64,000 bases of DNA from Arthrobacter sp. Soil762. GTDB lineage: Bacteria > Actinomycetota > Actinomycetes > Actinomycetales > Micrococcaceae. The position numbers and the translations under genes are program-made. The DNA lies in the NCBI RefSeq assembly GCF_001428335.1, contig NZ_LMSG01000001.1, positions 124,841-188,840 on the forward strand, written 5' to 3'. The notes under the pieces were generated by a model. That model was not told where the DNA came from. It did not search any database and saw only the letters and a list, made by a program, of their open reading frames with translations. Shown one piece after another: positions 30,712 through 40,335 of the stretch. Within the stretch, counting starts at the first letter, position 1; each line of letters begins with the position of its first letter.

Positions 30712-31482
30712 TCAATTCCACTTGAACCAACGGATGGCTGCAGCTCCGGCAAGAACCGTCCAGAGCAGCAGGATAAGCGCGGCGCCGCCGTTCAACGAGC
30801 CGTGCAGGAAAGCTTCGCGCATGGCCGCGCCGAGGGCGCCGGAGGGCAGGTAGTGGACCGCTCCCTGCGCCAGTGCGGGCAGCCGTTCCGCGGGAATGAC
30901 TATCCCGCCCAGGGCGCCCAGCAGGATCCACAGCAGATTGGTGATGGCGAGGGTTGCCTCGGGCCGGACCGTGCCTGCCACCAGGAGCCCCAGCGCGGTG
31001 AACGCCACGGCGCCCAGGGCCAGCAGCGACAGCCCAGGGAGCCAGCCGGAGGCAGGCGGCTGCCAGCCCAACGGAAGCGCCACCAGCGTCACCACTGCCA
31101 CCTGGAGGCAGAGCACCGCCAGGACCGCCAGCACCTTACCCGCGATGAGGCCTTCGCGGCCCAGGGGTGTGGTGGACAGGAACCGGAGAACACCGTACCG
31201 CCGGTCAAAGCCGGTGGCGATGCCCTGCCCGGTGAAGGCCGTGGACATGGCGCACAATGCCAGGATGCCGGGGACGGCCACATTGATGCGGCTGGCTCCG
31301 AAACCGTCCAGGAAAGGAGTGACGGTGAGCCCCACCAGCGCCAGAAGCGGCAGGACGACTGCAAGGATCAGCTGCTCGCCGTTCCGGAGCATCGTCAGTG
31401 ATTCGTACTTACCCTGCAGCAGGATGCGGCGCAGCAGCGTGGCTGGTGCTCCCTGGGCGGCGGTGGCTGCGGGAGCCGTCAT
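30712..31482 (-). CDS. ABC-2 type transporter permease
   Basis: A 256-residue membrane protein with six predicted helices and the ABC-2 layout. It shares an ATGA overlap with the ATPase gene upstream, and ctaA follows after seven bases. The ATG at 31482 is preceded by AAAGGA at seven-base spacing; the longer open frame to 31575 lies inside the ATPase gene. In many actinobacteria this pair sits next to ctaA and the SUF operon; a link to oxidase or heme handling is inference only. Substrate unknown. Confidence 0.88.
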   Translation of the reverse strand: MTAPAATAAQGAPATLLRRILLQGKYESLTMLRNGEQLILAVVLPLLALVGLTVTPFLDGFGASRINVAVPGILALCAMSTAFTGQGIATGFDRRYGVLRFLSTTPLGREGLIAGKVLAVLAVLCLQVAVVTLVALPLGWQPPASGWLPGLSLLALGAVAFTALGLLVAGTVRPEATLAITNLLWILLGALGGIVIPAERLPALAQGAVHYLPSGALGAAMREAFLHGSLNGGAALILLLWTVLAGAAAIRWFKWN

Positions 31483-32447
31483 CGGATGTCCTTTCCCGAG
31501 ATGTCCAGGAAGACATCTTCCAGGCTTCGTGCCGCCAGGCTCATGGAACCGGGCATCACGCCGTGGGCTGCCCACCAGGCGGTCAACGACGCGAGATCGC
31601 GGGGTGTCAGTGCACCCGAGGCCACGTAGCTTCCGGCCCGTGTTTCAGAGACGGCGATGGCATCGGGCAGCACGCCGGTGAAATCCAGCCCCGGGGGAGC
31701 CTCGAACACCAGGGTGCGGACGTGGTCGGTGCCGGCCTCCACAGCCGGGTCCCGCTGCAGCAGCTGGGAAACTGTTCCCTCGGCGACGTTCCTGCCGGCG
31801 TCGATGATGTACACGTAGTCCGCCAGCCGCTGGGCGTCGTCCATCAGGTGTGTTGTCAGGATGATGCCCATCCCGGCCGCCCGCAGTTCCGAGATCAGCT
31901 CGAAGACCAGTTGCCGGGACTGGGGATCCAGGCCGGCGCTAGGCTCGTCCAGGAAAAGGACTTCCGGATTGCCGATCAGTGCTGCGGCGAGGGCCAGACG
32001 CTGCTTCTGCCCACCGGAGAGTCTGCGCACGCTGGTCCTGGCGAAAGTATCAATGCCGAGCCGTTCCACCAGTTCGTCAACTGAGCGGGGCCGCGCATAC
32101 ATTCCGGCGATGTGCCGCAGAAGCGGGATGGGACGGGCCGACGGCGGGAGGCCGCCGTCCTGAAGCATCACGCCTACGCGGGACCGCAGGTCAGCACCCG
32201 AACGGCCCGGGTCCTGGCCAAGCAGCGAGATGCTGCCGCCGCTGCGTTTCTGCAGGCCCTGGGCGCATTCGATGGTGGTGGTCTTTCCGGCTCCATTCGC
32301 GCCCAGGAGGGCCGTGACCTGGCCGCGTTCGGCCATAAGGGAAACGCCGTTGACCACCCGGAGCATTTTTCCGTCCAGGCTGGCCAGCGGACCAACATCC
32401 TTAATTAACCCGCTGATGGACAGAACCGGGGATTCGGGGGATCGCAC
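31479..32447 (-). CDS. ABC transporter ATP-binding protein
   Basis: A 322-residue ATPase of the CcmA/DrrA type. It has Walker A GANGAGKT near residue 50, Q-loop MLQDGG, signature LSGGQKQRL, Walker B EVLFLDEPSAGLD and H-loop TTHLMDD. The C-terminal 80 residues form the extension common in ABC-2 export ATPases. It is coupled to the permease gene. The start at 32447 is divergent from sufR, and a candidate iron box lies about 60 bases upstream, so iron control of this transporter is possible. Confidence 0.9.
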   Translation of the reverse strand: MRSPESPVLSISGLIKDVGPLASLDGKMLRVVNGVSLMAERGQVTALLGANGAGKTTTIECAQGLQKRSGGSISLLGQDPGRSGADLRSRVGVMLQDGGLPPSARPIPLLRHIAGMYARPRSVDELVERLGIDTFARTSVRRLSGGQKQRLALAAALIGNPEVLFLDEPSAGLDPQSRQLVFELISELRAAGMGIILTTHLMDDAQRLADYVYIIDAGRNVAEGTVSQLLQRDPAVEAGTDHVRTLVFEAPPGLDFTGVLPDAIAVSETRAGSYVASGALTPRDLASLTAWWAAHGVMPGSMSLAARSLEDVFLDISGKDIR

Positions 32448-32498
32448 CCCAGCATTCTACGCGATGTAGTACTGGCGGCCCCGCAGCGGACCCCGGCC

Positions 32499-32517
32499 GC
32501 AGGTCAGCCTGACCTTA
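32499..32517. promoter_or_regulatory. Candidate DtxR/IdeR iron box between the ABC exporter and the SUF operon
   Basis: The 19-base site GCAGGTCAGCCTGACCTTA matches the iron-box consensus TTAGGTTAGSCTAACCTAA at 14 of 19 positions. It is a perfect inverted repeat over its core (AGGTCA-GCC-TGACCT). It lies between divergent genes, centred about 46 bases upstream of the sufR start. Confidence 0.55.
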
Positions 32518-32534
32518 CTAGTACGGGGGAGTAA
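32515..32534. promoter_or_regulatory. Second inverted repeat upstream of sufR
   Basis: TTACT and AGTAA arms flank ten bases. It overlaps the iron box edge and the expected -35 of sufR, so it is a candidate SufR operator. The arms are short and this may be chance. Confidence 0.3.
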
Positions 32535-32553
32535 ATTACGACATGATTGTGTT

Positions 32554-33395
32554 GTGTATTCCATGACCAATGCTGCTGCTGTGCCGTTTGCCGGGCACCG
32601 AGCGCCGCGTACCGCCGCTGACCGCGGCCACGTGGCCGCTGTGCCGGTAGCGGACTCGGACGAGCGTACCCGGGACCGGGTCCTTGGTGCCGTGCTTGAG
32701 CACGGCCCCATCAGCGCGGCGGAACTCGGCGACATGCTCGGTTTCACACCCGCCGCTGTCCGGAGGCATCTTGATCATCTGGCCCGCACCGGGGTTATTG
32801 AGGTCAAGCGCGTGGCCAAGGCCGGTGCCGGCGCGGGGCGTCCCGCCCGCCGCTACGTCCTGAGCTCGCAGGGCCAGTCCACTCTTGGCAACGATTACCT
32901 CGACATCGCCACCCTCGCGCTCAAGCAGCTCCAGGCAGTGGCGGGAGACGACGCCGTCCGCGCGTTCGCCGTCGAACGTTTTGCCGACATGGAACGACGG
33001 TACGCACCCGAGGTCGAACAGGCCGGACCGGACATCACCGCCAGGACGCAGGCGCTCTCGACTGCGCTGAGCCGGGATGGCTTCGTGGCGTCGGCCGCCT
33101 CGATCCAGGCCAAAGCCCCGCTGCCGGCAGCACTCTCCAGCGTCCAGCTGTGCCAGGGGCATTGCCCCATCCAGCAGCTCGCCGCCCAGTTCCCTGTCTT
33201 CTGCGATGTGGAGACCGAAGTGTTCTCCCGGCTGGTAGGCGTTGACGTACGCCGCCTGTCCACGCTGGCTCGCGGTGGACACGTCTGCACCACCCACATA
33301 CCCACAGGCCGGCTGGCTGCCCGGGGACCCCAGGTCCCGCAGGCAGCCCCCGCCAGCCTGGATGAAGTAACCAACCATCAGCAAGAAAGGCCGTG

Positions 33396-33396
<1 letters not shown>
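32554..33396 (+). CDS. sufR: SUF operon transcriptional regulator (SufR-like)
   Basis: A 280-residue repressor. An N-terminal winged helix is at about residues 40-110 ([26 protein letters not shown]). The C-terminal cysteines suited to bind an Fe-S cluster are in [16 protein letters not shown] and [10 protein letters not shown]. SufR proteins repress suf genes when Fe-S supply is adequate. GTG at 32554 lies six bases after a -10-like CATGAT, so the mRNA may be leaderless; ATG at 32563 is an alternative. The stop overlaps the sufB start, so it heads the operon. Confidence 0.92.
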
Positions 33397-34859
<1,463 letters not shown>

Positions 34860-34861
34860 CG

Positions 34862-36148
34862 ATGACTGAAATCACTACTGAAAAGGCCCGCATCGGCGCG
34901 CCCTCGGCCCAGCCGTTTATTAACGGTTTCACGGAAGAGGGCGAAAGCCTGTCTCCGATCAACGCGAACGCTTCCAAGGCCCCGCTGGCCGGCGAAGCCG
35001 TCAAGCGCCACTCGCACGGCGGCGGCGTCGGCATTCCGGACAGCTCGCGCGCCGGCCGGCTGACCTCGTACAACCTGGCGGACTTCAAGCCGCTCACCGG
35101 GCTTGAGGAAGACTGGCGCTTTACCCCCCTCAAGCGCCTGCGTGGGCTGCACAGCGAGGTCCTGGCGGGAGCGGCTCCCACCGTCACCGTCAGCGGCCCG
35201 GACCAGGTCACGGTTGAGACCGTGGCACGCGGCGATAAGCGCATCGGTTCCGCCGGCATCCCGGAGGACCGCGTGTCCGCCAACGCCTGGGAAAACTTCA
35301 GCGAAGCCACCGTCCTCACCATCCCGGCCGAGTTTGAAGCCGACACCGAGGTCACCGTCGTGATCGAAGGCACCTCCACGGAGGCCGCCGCCCAGCACCT
35401 GGTGATCGTCGCGGAGAAGTTCTCCAAGGCCGTTGTGATCCTGAACCACCAGGGCTCAGCCGTGGTGTCCGAAAACATCGAAATCGTTGTTGAAGACGGT
35501 GCCAACCTCACGGTTGTTTCGCTCCAGGAATGGAACGACGACGCCGTCCACGCCTCCTCCCAGCAGGCAAAAATCGGCCGCGACGCCAAGTTCAAGCACG
35601 TCGTGGTCAGCCTCGGCGGGGACCTGGTCCGCGTCACGCCGTCCACCCGTTTCACCGCTCCCGGCGGCGAAGCGGAAATGTTCGGCCTGTACTTCGCCGA
35701 CGCCGGCCAGCACCTGGAGCAGCGGCTCTTTGTTGACCATGCGGTGGCGAACTGCACTTCCAATGTGCTCTACAAGGGCGCGTTGCAGGGCCGTAACGCC
35801 CACGCTGTGTGGGTAGGCGACGTCCTGATCCGCAAGGAAGCCGAAGGCACCGACAGCTACGAGGCCAACCGCAACCTGCTGCTCACGGACGGCGCCCGCG
35901 CCGACTCCGTGCCGAACCTCGAGATCGAGACCGGCCTGATCAAGGGTGCCGGCCACGCCAGCGCCACCGGCCGGCTGGACGACGAGCACCTGTTCTACCT
36001 CATGGCCCGCGGCATCCCCGAGGACGTTGCCCGCCGCCTGGTGGTCCGTGGCTTCCTGCACGAGATCATCCAGCAGATCAAGGTACCGGCCCTCGAAGAG
36101 CGGCTCACCGAGGCTGTTGAGCGCGAACTCGCCGTGACGAACAACTAG
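34862..36148 (+). CDS. sufD: Fe-S cluster assembly protein SufD
   Basis: A 428-residue SufB paralogue that pairs with it in the scaffold. The C-terminal beta-helix part contains GRNAHAVWVGDVLIR, SYEANRNLLLTDGARADSVPNLEIE (given with the gap implied) and HLFYLMARGIPEDVARRLVVRGF. Length is normal. It lies two bases after sufB and 16 before the Rieske gene, with the order sufB-sufD preserved as in other actinobacteria. Confidence 0.96.
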   Translation: MTEITTEKARIGAPSAQPFINGFTEEGESLSPINANASKAPLAGEAVKRHSHGGGVGIPDSSRAGRLTSYNLADFKPLTGLEEDWRFTPLKRLRGLHSEVLAGAAPTVTVSGPDQVTVETVARGDKRIGSAGIPEDRVSANAWENFSEATVLTIPAEFEADTEVTVVIEGTSTEAAAQHLVIVAEKFSKAVVILNHQGSAVVSENIEIVVEDGANLTVVSLQEWNDDAVHASSQQAKIGRDAKFKHVVVSLGGDLVRVTPSTRFTAPGGEAEMFGLYFADAGQHLEQRLFVDHAVANCTSNVLYKGALQGRNAHAVWVGDVLIRKEAEGTDSYEANRNLLLTDGARADSVPNLEIETGLIKGAGHASATGRLDDEHLFYLMARGIPEDVARRLVVRGFLHEIIQQIKVPALEERLTEAVERELAVTNN

Positions 36149-36164
36149 ACGGCGCGGAAAACAG

Positions 36165-36524
36165 ATGACTGACCAGCCAAAGGGCGAATTTGTCTGCAAG
36201 ACGGATGAAATCCAGCTCAAGCAGGCGCTCCGGATCCTGATCGATGACTACCCCGTAGCCATCGTGAAGGACTCCATGGGAGACATCCACGCCATCGGGG
36301 ACACCTGCTCGCACGCGGACATCTCACTGTCCGAGGGCGAAGTGGAAGGGTGCATGATCGAATGCTGGGGCCACGGTTCCCAGTTCGACCTGCGCAGCGG
36401 TGAGCCGCTCCAGCTCCCCGCCTACGATCCCGTCCCGGTGTTCGCCGTCGAGATCGTCGGCGACGAGGTCTACGTGGACTTCACGAACGTGCTCAACGGA
36501 GCGGAAGCCCCGAACTTCAGCTAG
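36165..36524 (+). CDS. Rieske-type [2Fe-2S] ferredoxin in the SUF operon
   Basis: A 119-residue cytosolic protein with the two Rieske motifs: CSH in GDTCSHADISL (about residue 46) and CWGH in MIECWGHGSQFDL (about residue 66). These provide the Cys/His ligands of a Rieske cluster. It resembles the small ferredoxin subunits of non-heme dioxygenases, but no oxygenase is nearby. Its place between sufD and sufC recurs in actinobacterial SUF operons, so a role in electron delivery to cluster assembly is likely but unproven. Confidence 0.9.
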   Translation: MTDQPKGEFVCKTDEIQLKQALRILIDDYPVAIVKDSMGDIHAIGDTCSHADISLSEGEVEGCMIECWGHGSQFDLRSGEPLQLPAYDPVPVFAVEIVGDEVYVDFTNVLNGAEAPNFS

Positions 36525-36637
36525 CAGCATCAACCCGGCAGATCAGCCGCGAGCAGCAATACCAAGCAACAGAACCAAACTTCCAGATACAGACCGCACC
36601 ACCGCCGGAGGGCGCGGTGCAGAGGAGAACAAGACCT

Positions 36638-37426
36638 ATGTCTACTCTTGAGATCAAGGACCTGCACGTCAGCATTGACACTGAGCAGGGCACCAAGGAG
36701 ATCCTGAAGGGCGTCAGCCTGACCATCAAGACCGGTCAGACCCACGCCATCATGGGCCCCAACGGTTCGGGCAAGTCAACCCTGGCCTCCACCATTGCCG
36801 GGCACCCGCGCTACAAGGTCACCAGCGGAACCATCACGCTCGACGGCGAAGATGTCCTCGCGATGACCGTTGACCAGCGGGCCCGCGCCGGCCTCTTCCT
36901 GGCCATGCAGTACCCCGTGGAGGTCCCCGGTGTCAGCATGACCAACTTCCTGCGTACCGCAAAGACCGCCATCGACGGCGAAGCGCCCAAGCTGCGTACC
37001 TGGACCAAGGACGTCAAGGCGGCCATGGCCCAGCTGCGCATCGATGCAGACTTCGCCGAGCGCAACGTCAACGAAGGCTTCTCCGGCGGCGAGAAGAAGC
37101 GCGTCGAGATCCTCCAGCTGGAACTCTTCAAGCCGAAGTTCGCCATCCTCGACGAGACCGACTCGGGCCTGGACGTTGACGCCCTGAAGGTTGTCTCAGA
37201 AGGCGTCAACCGTGCACACGAAGCGGGCAACATGGGCACGCTGCTCATCACGCACTACACCCGCATCCTGCGCTACATCAAGCCTGACTTCGTCCACGTC
37301 TTCGTAGACGGCCAGGTTGTCGAAGAGGGCGGCCCGGAACTGGCCGACCGCCTCGAAGACGAAGGCTACGACCGTTACGCCACGGGCGCCGGCGCAGCCA
37401 CCATCGCTGCTGCCGCACAGGCCTAG
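36638..37426 (+). CDS. sufC: Fe-S cluster assembly ATPase SufC
   Basis: A 262-residue ABC-type ATPase that drives conformational change in SufBCD. Walker A GPNGSGKST is near residue 38, the signature FSGGEKKRVEI near 150, and Walker B FAILDETDSGLDVD has the catalytic Glu. The ATG at 36638 is preceded by GAGGAG with ten-base spacing; an in-frame GTG at 36617 would include that site. A gap of 113 bases separates it from the Rieske gene, with nothing clear in it. Confidence 0.96.
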   Translation: MSTLEIKDLHVSIDTEQGTKEILKGVSLTIKTGQTHAIMGPNGSGKSTLASTIAGHPRYKVTSGTITLDGEDVLAMTVDQRARAGLFLAMQYPVEVPGVSMTNFLRTAKTAIDGEAPKLRTWTKDVKAAMAQLRIDADFAERNVNEGFSGGEKKRVEILQLELFKPKFAILDETDSGLDVDALKVVSEGVNRAHEAGNMGTLLITHYTRILRYIKPDFVHVFVDGQVVEEGGPELADRLEDEGYDRYATGAGAATIAAAAQA

Positions 37427-37438
37427 ATAGGACTTGCC

Positions 37439-37771
37439 ATGACCGAAATCAATGCGGCCCGCACGGGCCTCGAAGATGTCGAAGAGGCACTCAAGGACGT
37501 CATCGACCCGGAACTCGGTGTGAACATCGTGGACCTCGGGCTGCTGTACGGCCTGAAGTACTCCGACGACGACGGCGCGCTGCTGATCGACATGACGCTC
37601 ACCACGGCCGCCTGCCCGCTCACCGATGTCATCGAGGAGCAGGTAGGCAAGTCCCTTGACGGCGTCGTTGACGACTGGCGCCTGAACTGGGTGTGGATGC
37701 CGCCTTGGGGTCCGGAGCGGATCACCGATGACGGCAAGGACCAGATGCGGGCCCTCGGCTTCAACATCTGA
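37439..37771 (+). CDS. sufT: SufT/MIP18-family Fe-S assembly factor (DUF59)
   Basis: A 110-residue protein. The DUF59 core is DVIDPELGVNIVDLGLLYG, and the conserved Cys appears in LTTAACPLTDVIEEQV. SufT-type proteins help mature Fe-S enzymes under high demand. It follows sufC after 12 bases and closes the operon here. In many actinobacteria sufS and sufU stand between sufC and sufT; they are missing at this place. Confidence 0.92.
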   Translation: MTEINAARTGLEDVEEALKDVIDPELGVNIVDLGLLYGLKYSDDDGALLIDMTLTTAACPLTDVIEEQVGKSLDGVVDDWRLNWVWMPPWGPERITDDGKDQMRALGFNI

Positions 37772-37789
37772 GTTTTCACCGCTTAAAGT

Positions 37790-37838
37790 ACGACGGCGGC
37801 CGGTCACCTCCCCAGCGGAGGTAGCCGGCCGTCGTCGT
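37790..37838 (+). terminator. Large hairpin terminating the SUF operon
   Basis: ACGACGGCGGCCGG pairs with CCGGCCGTCGTCGT with one mismatch, and the enclosed part pairs ACCTCC with GGAGGT. It lies 20 bases after the sufT stop. There is no T-tract. Confidence 0.7.
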
Positions 37839-37942
37839 TCCCTCATCGGTTGCTCCTCCCCACCGGCCCCCTAGCCTCGCAAGCTCGGCCAGGGAACCCT
37901 GCCGGCGTGGGCCCACGCCCTTTTGAGCCCCCATAACGGCCG

Positions 37943-37959
37943 TTACGGAGCAATCGATG
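37943..37959. repeat. Copy of an interspersed palindromic-repeat half-site
   Basis: TTACGGAGCAATCGATG is identical to the right arm of the 66-base palindrome at 55965-56030. Here it is preceded by a perfect TAACGGCCGTTA palindrome (37934-37945), and the left arm is degraded. It stands in the convergent gap between sufT and the metallopeptidase. Confidence 0.75.
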
Positions 37960-37969
37960 GTGTTAGAAA

Positions 37970-38851
37970 TCAGAGAGTGGGCGCCGAGAAGGTGTCGCAC
38001 TGGTTGATGTCGCCGGTCTGGTAGCCGGTGTAGAACCATTTCTGCCGCTGTTCGCTGGACCCGTGCGTCCAGGCCTCGGGTGAGACCCGTCCGGTGGCCG
38101 CTTCCTGGATCCGGTCATCGCCCACCGCTGACGCTGCGGACAGGGCATCGTTCAGGTCCTGCTGGGTGATCGGTTCCAGGAACGGCTGGCCGTCGGGTCC
38201 GGGCTGGGTTGAGGCGTGCTTTACCCAGAGGCCGGCATAGCAGTCGGCCTGGAGTTCCACGCGGACGGCGCCCGACTCGGGCCCCTGCGGGTCCTGCTGC
38301 GCGCGGTCGATGTACCCCAGCACGTTCTGGATGTGGTGGCCGAATTCGTGTGCCACCACGTACTCCTGCGCCAGGGGACCTCCCGAGGATCCGAAGCGGT
38401 CCACGAGATCCTGGAAGAACCCGGGATCGAAGTAGGCGGTGCTGTCAGCCGGGCAGTAGAAGGGGCCAACCGCGCTGGAAGCCGTCCCGCACGCGCTGTT
38501 GACGGCCTGGTCGAAGATCACCGTCTCCGGCTGCGGGTACTGCACGTTGTATTGCTGGAGATACGCCGGCCAGAACGCGTTCAGGCTGTTCACCGTGCCG
38601 GTGATCCGGCAGTCCAGCCGCGCGTCGGCGTCGGCCCCTGTGGTGCAGGCCGGGGCCGTGCCCTGGTTCTGATCAGCTGTGCCCGCTCCGCCGGTCAGGC
38701 CTTCGAGCAAGGCGGGGTTGACGCCGAGGAGCACAGCTATCAGCAGGACGATTCCGCCACCGATGCCGCCGCCGACCTTGGCCCCACGGCCCGTGCCACG
38801 CCGGTCCTGGACCTGGGATGGGTCCAGCTGCACGTTGTCATTGAAGCTCAT
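37970..38851 (-). CDS. Membrane-anchored neutral zinc metallopeptidase (YpfJ family)
   Basis: A 293-residue protein. A short cytosolic N-terminus is followed by one membrane helix at about residues 27-46 (glycine-rich, then VLLIAVLLGV), with an external catalytic domain. The zinc site is HEFGHH in YVVAHEFGHHIQN, with the third ligand probably in ELQADCYAGLW. Cysteines (ACTTG, LDCRI, SACGT, FYCPA) could form disulfides outside the cell. The ATG at 38851 precedes the conserved MSFNDNVQLD; the frame remains open upstream into the divergent gene. Natural substrate unknown. Confidence 0.92.
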   Translation of the reverse strand: MSFNDNVQLDPSQVQDRRGTGRGAKVGGGIGGGIVLLIAVLLGVNPALLEGLTGGAGTADQNQGTAPACTTGADADARLDCRITGTVNSLNAFWPAYLQQYNVQYPQPETVIFDQAVNSACGTASSAVGPFYCPADSTAYFDPGFFQDLVDRFGSSGGPLAQEYVVAHEFGHHIQNVLGYIDRAQQDPQGPESGAVRVELQADCYAGLWVKHASTQPGPDGQPFLEPITQQDLNDALSAASAVGDDRIQEAATGRVSPEAWTHGSSEQRQKWFYTGYQTGDINQCDTFSAPTL

Positions 38852-38912
38852 GAAGTCACAATAGCCCTTAGCGGCACCACCGAAGCGGAGTCCGGCCGGT
38901 AAAGTTGGGACG

Positions 38913-40319
38913 ATGCCTTTTCTCGATAGAATCCAGCGCTGGGCCGAAGAACGCCCCCATGACACCGCCGTCGTGGTGGCGGGCCGGCGCCTGCGCTGGG
39001 CTGAGCTCCGGGACGCCGCCGCAGCCGCTCTTCCGGAGACAGCTGCCGTCACCGTGCTTGCGGAGGCCAACTCCGTCGACTTTGCCGCAAGGTTCGCCGC
39101 AGCCGTTGCCGGCCGGCGGCAATGCGCCGTCCTGGACCCGACCTGGCCGGAGTCCCTGCACCAGGAGATCGTTCGACGGCTGGCAGAGTCGGCCAAGCCC
39201 GGCGCGGTTTCCGCAGCGGATGCCTTGGCGGACGGGCCGCCGGACTCGACGTTCCTGATCGGACTCACCTCCGGCACGACGTCAGTGCCCAAGGCGTTTA
39301 CCCGGTCCAGGCAGTCCTGGCGGCAGTCCTTTGACGCGTCCGTTGCGTTCTTCGGCCTCGCCCAGGACGACGTCACGCTCGCGCCCGGGCCTTTGGCCGC
39401 CAGCCTTAACCTCTATGCCCTGGCTGAGTGCCTCTACGCAGGTGCCGAATTCCAGACGCTGGAGAGTTTCGACGTCGGTGATGTCCACGCCGCCATTACG
39501 CACGACGGCGTGACCCGGCTCATCCTCGTGCCCACCATGCTGCGGCTGCTGAGTGAGCGCGGCCTGACCGGCGGCGTGGATGCCTCCGGCATCCGTAGCA
39601 TCATCTGCGCCGGCTCGAAGCTGGATGCACGCACCCTCGAAGCAGCACGGCGTTGGGCGCCGAACGCCACCATCTTCGAGTACTACGGCGCGTCCGAACT
39701 GAGCTTTGTCTCCGGTGTGGGGCTGGCGGCGGGGGAGCTCCTGGACGCCGGGGGAACAGGCATCGGACACCCGTTTCCGGGCGTGGACGTCAGAATCCTG
39801 GACGATGAGGGTTCCGAACTGCAGGACGGTGCAGCCGGCAATATCTGTGTCCGCAGCGGCATGGTCAGCAACGGCTACCTGTGGGGTGACGACGGCCAGG
39901 CGCTGCGATCCTTCAACGGCTGGTTCACGGTGGGGGACCAGGGCTACCTCGCCGACGGCGAACTGCACATCCTGGGCCGACGCGCCGACATGATCCTGAC
40001 CTCGGGAAAGAACGTCTATCCGCACGAAGTGGAACTCGCCCTGGCGGCCGTGCCGGGCGTGGCTGCTGCGGTGGCCGCCGGAATACCCGATGATCTCCGC
40101 GGCCAGCGGGTGGTGGCAGGCGTCGTTCCGTCCCATGGCGGAGTCACGGCCATGCAGCTGAAGGCAGGACTCGAAAACATCCTGCCGCGGGACAAGAGGC
40201 CCCTCCAGTACTTCGCGCTCTCCGAACTTCCCACCACGGACCGTGGCAAGGTCAGCCGGAACATCCTGCTGGACTGGATCGGCTCCAAGGACCCCAGGGC
40301 ACGGCACCTTGACCGCTGA
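38913..40319 (+). CDS. AMP-forming acyl-CoA ligase family protein
   Basis: A 468-residue adenylate-forming enzyme. The AMP-binding loop is LTSGTTSVPK (about residue 118), followed by FEYYGASELSF, TVGDQGYL, GRRADMILTSGKNVYPHEVE and the catalytic Lys motif TTDRGKVSRN. At 468 residues it is shorter than most acyl-CoA synthetases, like o-succinylbenzoate- or small-acid-CoA ligases. The thiolase gene follows with overlap or 16 bases. Its neighbour is the biotin-type transporter, so a fatty or dicarboxylic acid substrate is a reasonable guess, not more. Confidence 0.87.
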   Translation: MPFLDRIQRWAEERPHDTAVVVAGRRLRWAELRDAAAAALPETAAVTVLAEANSVDFAARFAAAVAGRRQCAVLDPTWPESLHQEIVRRLAESAKPGAVSAADALADGPPDSTFLIGLTSGTTSVPKAFTRSRQSWRQSFDASVAFFGLAQDDVTLAPGPLAASLNLYALAECLYAGAEFQTLESFDVGDVHAAITHDGVTRLILVPTMLRLLSERGLTGGVDASGIRSIICAGSKLDARTLEAARRWAPNATIFEYYGASELSFVSGVGLAAGELLDAGGTGIGHPFPGVDVRILDDEGSELQDGAAGNICVRSGMVSNGYLWGDDGQALRSFNGWFTVGDQGYLADGELHILGRRADMILTSGKNVYPHEVELALAAVPGVAAAVAAGIPDDLRGQRVVAGVVPSHGGVTAMQLKAGLENILPRDKRPLQYFALSELPTTDRGKVSRNILLDWIGSKDPRARHLDR

Positions 40320-40335
40320 CCTGCTGCCCCATGGC

